Both the position numbers and the translations under genes were made by a program. Source: Rhynchopus sp. YZ270_cl-10 (taxonomy: Eukaryota; Euglenozoa; Diplonemea; Diplonemida; Diplonemidae). Taken from it: a stretch of 64,000 nt of DNA. Below the pieces are notes generated by a model, which saw only the letters and a list, made by a program, of their open reading frames with translations, did not search any database and was not told where the DNA came from. Position 1 is the stretch's first letter. Every line of letters starts with the position of its first letter. The stretch is from the NCBI GenBank assembly GCA_964035575.1, contig OZ037921.1, forward strand, positions 516,501-580,500, in the 5' to 3' direction. Shown here piece after piece: positions 20,573-28,502 of the stretch.

Positions 20573-22789
20573 TTAAAACCCTCTGGTCTCTGTGGTGACG
20601 GTTTCGGTGTGGTGTTTGTGGGCAGAGTCGAATTCACGGTCTCTCTCGTGGAGAGAGACCGTGTCGTCAAGGGAGACTGTGGGGGCTGGTCCAGAGGGCT
20701 GCTGTGAGCTGGAGGCGGAGGAGTTGAGACGTTCAATGTGGTGCTGTGTGACAACAGTGCGGACAGGGGCAGCTGGGGCGACTGTCTCGTACACCTCCGT
20801 GGTCTGTACTGTTGTGGGTGCTGAGTGTTGCTGTACATCAGGGTCCACCATGGTAACTGTCTTCGTCACAACCGGTGCACGAGGTGACCGGATCCGTGTG
20901 CCTCCCACAGAGCTCCTCGTGGTCGCCCCCGACCCCGCAGTCGCGGCCACACTGTCCCCATAGTACCCTGGGTGCCGTTCGCGGTAGTTCATCTCCCGTA
21001 TCGTGCGCGACACACCATCGGGCATGGGAGGTGCTGTTGTCTGTATCCGCTCCACCGTTGTCTCCACAGGATAAGACTTCCCGGGGTATTGGTAAGGGTT
21101 GACCCCCGTAGGCTGCAGTCCATGCGCGTGGAGTGGGTGTGGTGCCACAGCAGGGTCGCCCTGATGTAATGCCCACCACCTTGCGTACTTAACATGTTCG
21201 TTTCCGGTGACGCCAGCGGTGTGGAATTCAATGGACATCATGACGCACCGTGGTGTTTCGAGGTTGAGTTCGATGGTGACGAAGGTGCGTTCACCTAGCC
21301 ATGCGTCGCTGGCATGCGCGACGTCGAACCTGCTGATCCGTGTGTAATGTGGTGGGAAGATTCCGGGCATGTCGGTGATTACACCACAGCTGATGCTGCG
21401 GATCATGTCGCCTGTGAGCGGGTCTTCGATCTCAGAGCTGACTGCGCAGGGGCCGTTGCTGACGAGAACGACCTCGCGGCCAGCGTCCTGCTGCTTCCAT
21501 CTGAAGAGGAGGTCGATAAGCCATGCTGCGTCTGCCTCGAAGGCTTGTCTGTGCTGCGGCTTTTCAGGTTGCCGCAGAATGCTGTCTCGTGTCGTGACGA
21601 TGAGACCCTTCATGTTTCGTGCACCCTCGAGGGTGTCCATGATCTGCTGCTTCATTTCCTTACGGATGGGGCGGTTGAAGGCGAAGGGCAGCTGCAGGAT
21701 GCCGTAGAGGTCGTAGTCCACGAAGATCTTGCCGTCGGAGAGGGGCTTCATGTATGCGTCCACTAGGGCACCTTTGTCGGACATGGCGGCTTCGGACGGC
21801 GACGGTGGCATCAGGTTCGAACAGCTGCGCAGGATGACACCCTTATGCGGACGGCCAGAGGAGTCGCGGAAGCGCTGCCGCTTCGCATCCCTCTGCACCC
21901 CCGAGGCGCGCGACTGTGTGTACAGGTTAGCATGTGGCGTCGCACCTCCAACACCACCATCGTCGTCCCTCACAGGCACAGTCTTATCCCCGATGTGCAC
22001 CACTGTGTCCACCTGCCCGTTCGCCGACAGCACAGCAAGCTTCTGCCAAGGATCCACATCATTCCCAGTTACAAGCCCCGGGTCGTTCCCAACAAAGGCC
22101 ACGCGAAGTTTTGACAGCTGGTTCTTCAGCGGCAAAGTGCGCGCTGTGGTTGGGTGCACCGGGGGGTACTGGTACACCGCGTTCTCGACTGACAAGGTGT
22201 ACTCTGTGTCTGGACACATGCCGGTGAGGGTGAAGGTGCGCGGCTCCTTTGCTCTGAAGTGGAGCGATCGTCGCACAGAGGGGGTGCTGTGCTTGTCGCA
22301 CTCCGCAGAGCAGGTGAGTGCCACGTCAGAGTCGGTTTCGATGGTGACCACTGCAGTCGTGTCGGTGACCTTTCCTATGACCGGGCCGTAGAGCAGCAGG
22401 CGCTGCCCCGCTGCACCCACCACGCTTGCAGAAGGGAGGGTGGGGGGTGGGAAGAGCGGCAGGAAGCTTGCTACCTGTGGCGGGGAGACACCGCGTGGGC
22501 TCATGCCGTACGTGCTTTCTGGAGAGATGCTTACCCCGCCAGGTGAGGGGTGCACTGCAGCGACCACGACATGCGGGGATGCGGCGGGTGGGGCAATGAG
22601 GACGGCTGCTGGTGGGGGTGCGTGGTGTAGGACGGCAGGAGGTGCGCGTACAGGTGCTGCCGGTTGCATCATCATGCTCTCAAGAAGCTCAACACGACGT
22701 CGCAATGTCTCACCCTCCTCACGCTGCGCAAGGACAATGTTGACCAGATCGTCACGTGCCATGTCATGGTATCCATGTGGACTCCGCAT
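20573..22789 (-). CDS. PhoD-like metallophosphatase-fold protein with degenerate metal motifs
   Basis: A single exon of 738 aa. Residues 10-40 form a coiled coil (DDLVNIVLAQREEGETLRRR), followed by a Pro/Ala-rich linker, an FN3-like domain at about 120-220 (GPVIGKVTDTTAVVTIE ... DTEYTLSV), and a PhoD-like calcineurin-type phosphatase domain from about 228 (KLRVAFVGNDPG ... VDTVVHIGDK). FN3-like plus PhoD is the family's usual order. The first motif should be GD-type but reads VGNDPG, and the second reads HIGDKT where GDQ is typical, so catalysis is uncertain. The C-terminal 200 residues are low-complexity, Thr/Val/Ser-rich. The start is the first ATG after a pyrimidine/purine-poor tract ending in CCATAG. 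Confidence 0.6.
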   Translation of the reverse strand: MRSPHGYHDMARDDLVNIVLAQREEGETLRRRVELLESMMMQPAAPVRAPPAVLHHAPPPAAVLIAPPAASPHVVVAAVHPSPGGVSISPESTYGMSPRGVSPPQVASFLPLFPPPTLPSASVVGAAGQRLLLYGPVIGKVTDTTAVVTIETDSDVALTCSAECDKHSTPSVRRSLHFRAKEPRTFTLTGMCPDTEYTLSVENAVYQYPPVHPTTARTLPLKNQLSKLRVAFVGNDPGLVTGNDVDPWQKLAVLSANGQVDTVVHIGDKTVPVRDDDGGVGGATPHANLYTQSRASGVQRDAKRQRFRDSSGRPHKGVILRSCSNLMPPSPSEAAMSDKGALVDAYMKPLSDGKIFVDYDLYGILQLPFAFNRPIRKEMKQQIMDTLEGARNMKGLIVTTRDSILRQPEKPQHRQAFEADAAWLIDLLFRWKQQDAGREVVLVSNGPCAVSSEIEDPLTGDMIRSISCGVITDMPGIFPPHYTRISRFDVAHASDAWLGERTFVTIELNLETPRCVMMSIEFHTAGVTGNEHVKYARWWALHQGDPAVAPHPLHAHGLQPTGVNPYQYPGKSYPVETTVERIQTTAPPMPDGVSRTIREMNYRERHPGYYGDSVAATAGSGATTRSSVGGTRIRSPRAPVVTKTVTMVDPDVQQHSAPTTVQTTEVYETVAPAAPVRTVVTQHHIERLNSSASSSQQPSGPAPTVSLDDTVSLHERDREFDSAHKHHTETVTTETRGF

Positions 22790-22800
22790 CGGAGATCCGC

Positions 22801-22890
22801 CTATGGGGTGCGGGGTGGTGTTTGGGTAGGTGTGTGGTGTGGTGTGGAGGTGAAAAGTATGGTGGGTTGGGGTGGGGCGGGGTGGGGGGA
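22801..22890 (-). promoter_or_regulatory. C-rich tract and AG before the PhoD-like gene
   Basis: Minus strand is C/A/T-rich over about 80 nt, ends CCGCACCCCATAG, and the ATG follows 11 nt later. Confidence 0.45.
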
Positions 22891-22973
22891 CTCATTTTTT
22901 TTCTGACTTCCTTCCTGACCAACTCTCTTTACTTGCGCTACATGGGCTGCCTCGGGACATTTTTCGACTCAAA

Positions 22974-23402
22974 TCATGCAGACACAACGCACGCGCCACC
23001 AGCGTCCTTCAGCTTCTTCTCGGCGATGCGGGACACGTAACGCGCCTTGACGATGACGGGGCGGGTGAGGAAACCCTTTCCGAGGAGCTTGAACACTCCC
23101 TTGGTGGTCAGGTCGACGACGGGCACCTTGGTGGACTTGGCGTCCTCGGCGGGGATCATGGCAGTGATCTGGGACACGTTGCACGTGGGCTTGTGTGCAA
23201 CGTTCTTCTTGAAGTGGTAGTGACGCATACCAACCTTACCGAAGTAACCCGGGTGGTACTTGTCAAACCAGATCCTGTGGTGGTGCTGTCCTCCGGCGTT
23301 TCCGCGTCCTGAGGGATGCTTCCTGTGCTTGCCGACACGTCCGTGACCTGCGGACACGTGTCCTCTCTTCTTCCTGTTCTTGCGCAGTGCGGTGCAACCC
23401 AT
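22974..23402 (-). CDS. RPL27A: 60S ribosomal protein L27a (uL15), copy 1
   Basis: 142 aa, full length for eukaryotic uL15. The N-terminus [20 protein letters not shown] and the block [20 protein letters not shown] followed by [15 protein letters not shown] are the family hallmarks; [17 protein letters not shown] and the GGACVV end complete it. It is a component of the large ribosomal subunit. The gene is single-exon. The stop codon marks one end of a block of about 490 bp that recurs at 26050-26541 with practically no change, including about 60 bp upstream of the ATG. Confidence 0.97.
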   Translation of the reverse strand: MGCTALRKNRKKRGHVSAGHGRVGKHRKHPSGRGNAGGQHHHRIWFDKYHPGYFGKVGMRHYHFKKNVAHKPTCNVSQITAMIPAEDAKSTKVPVVDLTTKGVFKLLGKGFLTRPVIVKARYVSRIAEKKLKDAGGACVVSA

Positions 23403-23465
23403 TTTTTGTTCTTTTTCTGATGTGTTTGTGGTGGTGAATGTTTTGCGGGATGAGGGGAGAAGGGA
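22974..23465. repeat. Near-identical duplication block, copy A (with 26050-26541)
   Basis: The identity runs from the stop codon through the coding region to about 60 bp upstream of the ATG, with one visible difference in the upstream part. Sequence outside the block is unrelated. Confidence 0.9.
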
Positions 23466-24185
23466 GAACGAAAAATAGGGAGGGGAATATAGAAATGAAG
23501 TTCAAGGTGCAAACCCCTCTGCGGACACAAGAAACTTGACTACGCCTTCTTGAGCACGCACATCTTCCAAAACAAAGAAAAGTTAAAAGACGAATATGCC
23601 CCACGTGCACACATCTTTCAAAACAAAGAAGTTGAAAGTACAAACGCCGCACCCAATACTGGCAGACGCAGGCACTGGTTCTCCGCGCGTTATCGAACCC
23701 AGAGGGCACACACAGAAACAAATAAAGCCCCCCTCCACTGGCACTACTCAGTGCACAACTATGATGACCACTGCCCACACAAGCGGAATGTGTGCACAGG
23801 GATAGAAATGGAAATTAATCACAAAAGAAAAAAGTTGTTGGGAATCACAAAAAAAGACAATCGTTCACCGCTGGAGGAAAAATAGAACTTCTTTTGCAGG
23901 ACATGTCTTTCTACTCTTCTCAAAACTCTATTCATAATTTTTTTTTTTTTTTTTTTTTTTGCACAAAGAACATTACACAGACCAAGAAGAGAAACCTCTT
24001 CTTCGGAATAAAAAAACTTTTTTTTTGTCAACAGAAACACGACAAAAAGCAAGAACTAACAAAAACCGCTTTCCTCCTTCAGGAAATCTTTTCCCAAAGT
24101 CAACGCGCTTTTTTCACTACCAACAAAGCACTTCCCCTGATGGCAACACATCTCACCAGATCAACATATTGTCCCTCTGTCTTAT
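23403..24185. other. Intergenic gap with several hairpin-family copies
   Basis: Copies are seen at 23500-23530, 23537-23575 (ACGCCTTCTTGAGCACGC), 23586-23620 (AATATGCCCCACGTGCACAC) and 23628-23712. The last includes GACGCAGGCACTGG and a GCGTTATCGAACCC stem like the one at 8345. A 22-T run lies at 23938. No gene is supported. Confidence 0.55.
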
Positions 24186-25085
24186 TCAATCATCAAACAT
24201 GTCTACGCAAGTCTCCGCAATCTCTGCAGACTTCCATTTTTGGAGCGCATGCCCTCCTGACGGATATTCCGCAACCGAATACCGTGCGTGCCCTATCGAC
24301 TCCTTGATGCTGTCGGACAGTTCTTTGCAGACCTCTTTGTTACACATCGGGTCGTCCACCGCATATGCAACGTGCACCGGAAAGTCATGACTCGCCATCT
24401 CCTTTACACTATGCTGCAACCCTTCGAAATCGATGGTCGCAACACGCTGTTGGCAGTAGATCAACTCTGAGACCGGCATTTTTTTGAACCCCACGATTTG
24501 GTATGCTGTTGGAAGGAACATTGACATCACCTTCACCGAAAACGATGTTGGGTGATGCAAAAACATTTCCGCAATGTAGCGAATCGCCCCCCACGGACGC
24601 AGCGAGGCATGCGGTTGGAGACCAGCTGGGCAGATCATCACCAATCCACTGAACATCGTCGGGTTTTCCTTTATCATCTCCAAAGCAACGTGAGAGCCAA
24701 GAGAATGTGACACCAAAAGCGGCTTCACAGAGCTCCCCATCAGATCCACTACACAGTGGCAGGCAACCTTCGCAAGCGCATGGCTATGCGGGTGGGACTG
24801 TATCGCAGCGTCTTCACTCATCGCATGCCCAGGTAAATCTATACGCAGCACTTCGCACCCACGCATCTCAAGCTGCGCTGCCAAATACCGAAAATCCCCA
24901 ATATTCCCGGGACACCCATGCACACACACCACCTTCCTGTCAGCACGCTCAGGGGATATCCCATACGCGATACTCCCCTGGACCCCCTCGATGTGCGGGA
25001 GCTTCATGATAACAGGGTCGCTTGTGGGGAGACGCACGGAAGGGGGTTTCGCAGCGCGGGAAAACATATTGAGAACGCGGCGCAT
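24186..25085 (-). CDS. Alpha/beta-hydrolase fold protein
   Basis: A single exon of 299 aa. VCVHGCPGNIGDFRYLAAQL carries the HG oxyanion motif, SHSLGSH is the nucleophile elbow (a variant of GxSxG with Ser replacing the first Gly), YAVDDPMC supplies the acidic residue and SGGHALQK the catalytic His near residue 275. The cap region lies at about 160-225. The substrate cannot be told; lipase, esterase or epoxide-hydrolase-like enzymes all share this pattern. There is no signal peptide; the N-terminal MRRVLNMFSRAAK is basic and amphipathic, so an organellar location is possible. Confidence 0.8.
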   Translation of the reverse strand: MRRVLNMFSRAAKPPSVRLPTSDPVIMKLPHIEGVQGSIAYGISPERADRKVVCVHGCPGNIGDFRYLAAQLEMRGCEVLRIDLPGHAMSEDAAIQSHPHSHALAKVACHCVVDLMGSSVKPLLVSHSLGSHVALEMIKENPTMFSGLVMICPAGLQPHASLRPWGAIRYIAEMFLHHPTSFSVKVMSMFLPTAYQIVGFKKMPVSELIYCQQRVATIDFEGLQHSVKEMASHDFPVHVAYAVDDPMCNKEVCKELSDSIKESIGHARYSVAEYPSGGHALQKWKSAEIAETCVDMFDD

Positions 25086-25097
25086 AGGAGTGTATGC

Positions 25098-25160
25098 CTG
25101 TATGATGCATTTTTTTGAGAATAATTGGAGAAAAAAAGAAGGGGTGGAAGGAACGCTTGA
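25098..25160 (-). promoter_or_regulatory. Pyrimidine tract and CAG before the hydrolase gene
   Basis: Minus strand CCTTCCACCCCTTCTTTTT-type stretch, then CATCATACAG, 12 nt before the ATG. Confidence 0.45.
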
Positions 25161-25187
25161 ATTGTGTAAAAAAAATTCGGTATTATT

Positions 25188-25565
25188 TTAAAGCTCATTC
25201 GACTCCTCTTCCCGTTCGTGTATAAGAATGAGGTGCCAACCGTGCTGTGTTTTGACCGGCCCGGTAACCTCCCCTGGGGGCGTTTTGTCACCAAAGACAA
25301 GCCCGTCCAGCTCTGAGAGGAGCGTTCCACGCTTGAAAGGGGCAAGCTTGCCGCCTTGTGGACCTGAGGGGCAAGTGCTGTGTAGACGCGCCTCCTCCGC
25401 AAAGCTACTCTCTCCACCCCTAATCCGCGCCTTAATAGCAACCGCAAGCCCCTCTGTATCCACTGCTATATGACTCGCAGTGACAATATACTCAGGGTTA
25501 CGCTGCCGCCCGACCGACAGATTAACACACATCAACACAAGAAGCAGAAACAGTGGAGGTGCCAT
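25188..25565 (-). CDS. Secretory-pathway parvulin-type peptidyl-prolyl isomerase
   Basis: A single exon of 125 aa. Residues 1-19 (MAPPLFLLLVLMCVNLSVG) are a signal peptide. The rest is one parvulin domain: ASHIAVDTEGLAVAIKARI, GGESSFAEEARLHSTCPSG, QGGKLAPFKRGTL and TGPVKTQHGWHLILIHERE are the family's blocks in order. It catalyses cis-trans isomerisation of prolyl bonds. The C-terminus SNEL resembles a KDEL-type ER-retention signal, so residence in the ER lumen is likely; that step is inference. A long pyrimidine tract and ACAG precede the ATG by 15 nt. It lies between the two RPL27A copies. Confidence 0.88.
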   Translation of the reverse strand: MAPPLFLLLVLMCVNLSVGRQRNPEYIVTASHIAVDTEGLAVAIKARIRGGESSFAEEARLHSTCPSGPQGGKLAPFKRGTLLSELDGLVFGDKTPPGEVTGPVKTQHGWHLILIHEREEESNEL

Positions 25566-25580
25566 CGGTGTGTACTCTAT

Positions 25581-25672
25581 CTGTCATCTTTTTTTGATCA
25601 AAATTCGCAGGGGGAAGGGGAAGGGGGGAGGGAGGAGAGAGAAGAAAGGGGAGGATGGGAGGGGTAGTGTTT
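25581..25672 (-). promoter_or_regulatory. Long pyrimidine tract and CAG before the parvulin gene
   Basis: Minus strand about 60 nt almost purely C/T (25615-25672), then an A-rich spacer with TTGATCA and GATGACAG. The strongest acceptor-like signal of the window. Confidence 0.55.
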
Positions 25673-26049
25673 TGACTGTGATGTATGTATTCCGTCCCCT
25701 CCTTTTTCGCTACGTTTTTTTTGGCGCAGAATATAAAATAAAAGGGGTGTCAAAAAAAAATGCAGACACCAAAGACAAAAAGAGAAAAAAAAAATAACGT
25801 CAGAACCCCCCTCGCCCCTTGCCCCAACCCTTGATGATGTACTCTTTTTTTGTTGTGTTAAACCCCGATGTCCCCCCCGTGCCCCAATCCCTTCCCTTCC
25901 TCGCCTGGTGCCCCTTATTGGATCTCGCTCCCGTCTGGTTTAACATGGGTGGCTCTTGGGCTGGTTCTGTTTCCACGGGTTAGCAGCTACAGTTTCAAAA
26001 AGCTTTCGTGGTCTGATCCGGCCAAACTCCGTTTGGAGATGAACAAAGC

Positions 26050-26478
26050 TCATGCAGACACAACGCACGCGCCACCAGCGTCCTTCAGCTTCTTCTCGGC
26101 GATGCGGGACACGTAACGCGCCTTGACGATGACGGGGCGGGTGAGGAAACCCTTTCCGAGGAGCTTGAACACTCCCTTGGTGGTCAGGTCGACGACGGGC
26201 ACCTTGGTGGACTTGGCGTCCTCGGCGGGGATCATGGCAGTGATCTGGGACACGTTGCACGTGGGCTTGTGTGCAACGTTCTTCTTGAAGTGGTAGTGAC
26301 GCATACCAACCTTACCGAAGTAACCCGGGTGGTACTTGTCAAACCAGATCCTGTGGTGGTGCTGTCCTCCGGCGTTTCCGCGTCCTGAGGGATGCTTCCT
26401 GTGCTTGCCGACACGTCCGTGACCTGCGGACACGTGTCCTCTCTTCTTCCTGTTCTTGCGCAGTGCGGTGCAACCCAT
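26050..26478 (-). CDS. RPL27A: 60S ribosomal protein L27a (uL15), copy 2
   Basis: 142 aa, encoding exactly the same protein as copy 1. The start at 26478 is set by the family; the reading frame is open for about 118 codons further upstream but that part is Lys-rich low complexity and not conserved. The copies are separated by the hydrolase and parvulin genes, so this is a dispersed local duplication. The near-perfect nucleotide identity suggests a recent event or gene conversion. Confidence 0.95.
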   Translation of the reverse strand: MGCTALRKNRKKRGHVSAGHGRVGKHRKHPSGRGNAGGQHHHRIWFDKYHPGYFGKVGMRHYHFKKNVAHKPTCNVSQITAMIPAEDAKSTKVPVVDLTTKGVFKLLGKGFLTRPVIVKARYVSRIAEKKLKDAGGACVVSA

Positions 26479-26541
26479 TTTTTGTTCTTTTTCTGATGTG
26501 TTTGTGGTGGTGAATGTTTTGCGGGATGAGGCGAGAAGGGA
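26050..26541. repeat. Near-identical duplication block, copy B (with 22974-23465)
   Basis: See copy A. The left breakpoint falls at the stop codon in both copies. Confidence 0.9.
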
Positions 26542-27146
26542 GAGCTGAATTTTATAAAAGGGGGATTCGCATTTTTTTTTCTTGTTTTTGTAAACTTTTA
26601 GGGTTAGCTGTTGTGGGAGGGAATAGCCGGTCGAGGGAGAATGGAACGAATGTCTCTTTGTGTTCCACTTTTTTTTTTTCTTCTTTTCTTTTTCATGTTT
26701 TGTTTTCCTTTTGAAGGAAAACACCGTCCCTCTCCCACACACTTTGTTGGGCAGCTTTTTTGCCCAAAACCCGCTTTGCCTTTTTTTTCTTGAAAAATTG
26801 TTGAAAATAGTGTAGTTGCCACAAATATGCAATCACCACCACCCTCTTGAAATCCCTCCCAAACGTTTTTTAAAACCCCCATAGGTTATTCAGCACGTTT
26901 TCCAAAAACAAAATTGGATCAAAAAAGCACCTTGCGCTTATTGCTGACTTCCCTCCCACATTGTGCTTTCCCCTTGCAATAATTGTCGACGAAAAATCCA
27001 CCACAGCATGGGGCAGAGAGCTACAGAACAGAACATAAAGCGGGTCCAGCACCCACCCATCCCCACCCCTCCCCCATCTCCCCGGAAAAAAAAAATTGTT
27101 TTAAAAAAACTTGCAAGATGAATGTTCTTCTCACATCCATCTGTTG

Positions 27147-27205
27147 AAAAATGGTAAAGGAACCCCAAGCCTCGCGTACTTCGTGGGGTCATAGAGTGCA
27201 CCTTA
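27147..27205. repeat. Hairpin repeat, type 1, stem changed
   Basis: ACCCCAAGCCTCGCG followed by TACTTCGTGGGGTCA. The outer stem is ACCCCA/TGGGGT, unlike other copies, yet still paired. Confidence 0.6.
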
Positions 27206-27639
27206 CAAAAAAAAAAAAAAAACCCCCCCCCGCAGATTGCTCGCGATTTTTGCAATCAAAGGTTGCTTTGTTCTCTCTGTACGGCCATGCTTTGATCGTA
27301 CGACGGTTGTGAGCAATTCCGCGGAGGGAAAAGAAAAGTTGCAACAAAAAGGGGGGCAGAGGAGGGAAGGATAGCGTGTGGTGTCTTATCCGTATGGGAC
27401 TAAGAACACAAAAAAATGGATGAAAATGAAAATGGCTAAAAAAACAGACAAAAAAAATTGAAGAATGAATGTGCCCTTCGTGCATGTATCAAAAGGACGG
27501 TATTTGCGTGTGCGGGAGGGGAGTGGAACTGCATTGTGTTGAGAAAACAAATCTAAACAGAGGGTTGGGGGGTTTTTCGGCGACGTTGGCATATTTTGAA
27601 AAGCAATGAGTGCTGTGTACAAAAAAGGGGGTTGAAATA

Positions 27640-27672
27640 CAAAGCCCTCTCTCGTGACCTTTGTACCTAAAA
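27640..27672. repeat. Hairpin repeat, type 3
   Basis: TACAAAG, loop CCCTCTCTCGTGAC, CTTTGTA: a perfect seven-pair stem. Confidence 0.65.
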
Positions 27673-27697
27673 AGGAAAACAGACACAAAAGAAAACT

Positions 27698-27731
27698 GAT
27701 GAATGTGCCTCTCGTGCACACAAACACATCG
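27698..27731. repeat. CCTCTCGTG hairpin repeat, type 2
   Basis: GATGAATGTGC, loop CTCTCGT, GCACACAAACACATC. Stem GTGC/GCAC extended by GATG/CATC. Confidence 0.7.
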
Positions 27732-28030
27732 CAACAAAAAAAAAGAGGAAATTTTGGAAGATGAACTAAGCCTTTGAGCTTCACCAAAGGAGGGTTGCCC
27801 GTGGGTTGGTAAGAACCAAGCTCGCGCTTTGTCACATTGATCTCAAATCGTGAATAATATGGAACTGCAAGGAAGAGAAGCACATCTTTCAATGTTCAAG
27901 AAAGTGCTGCAGAGAGCGCAATTCCACACATCGATATCTATCTTGTTCTTTTTTGTGATTTTTTTTTTGTGTTTGTTTTTTGGAAAGTTAGAAAAGCTCA
28001 AAATAAAAGAAACGAAAAAAAAAATTGTAA

Positions 28031-28060
28031 TGATGAATGTGCCTCTCGTGTAGACACATC
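28031..28060. repeat. CCTCTCGTG hairpin repeat, type 2
   Basis: GATGAATGTGCCTCTCGTG followed by TAGACACATC. Confidence 0.65.
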
Positions 28061-28502
28061 CAAAAAAAAAAATCCCCCCTTGGGGTAGCTTGGTTTTAAG
28101 GATGGGTAATGGGGCGGTAATAAGCCCAAAAGGCGAATCGCCCGAATCACCCAAATGTTTGCCTAGGGGGGCTGGTTGTCTCGGAGATTGGCTTTTTTTT
28201 TTGCGTTTTTTTTTTCTCGGTTTATTCAGTCATGAAAAAATATAAACAAAAACTTGAAAATGGAATTGAGCTTTTAGTGTACTATTATGTTGTGTTACTA
28301 CGCCCCCATCCTATTTTTTTCCTTTTCTCAACAGTAAAATATACACGACACCATATTTTCCCCCCACCCCACCCCCTCCTTTTTTTCTTGTTTCCACTCC
28401 TCAAAAAAACCCGCCTTTTTTTATACATTTCCTAGCCCTCGGTTCGTTTCTTTTTTAACCCCTGGATGAACCCCCTTGCACCCCCCTTTTTTTTTGCTAA
28501 TT

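Larger units (their letters stand above)
26542..28502. other. Intergenic gap dense in small hairpin repeats
   Basis: Hairpin copies occur at 27118-27142, 27147-27205, 27463-27492, 27640-27672, 27698-27731, 27756-27790, 27805-27845 and 28031-28060. This is the highest density in the window. No gene is supported. Confidence 0.6.

Noticed and set aside
26479-26832. Upstream 118-codon extension of RPL27A copy 2
   Set aside because: Lys/Ser low complexity, absent from copy 1, and the family starts at [11 protein letters not shown].
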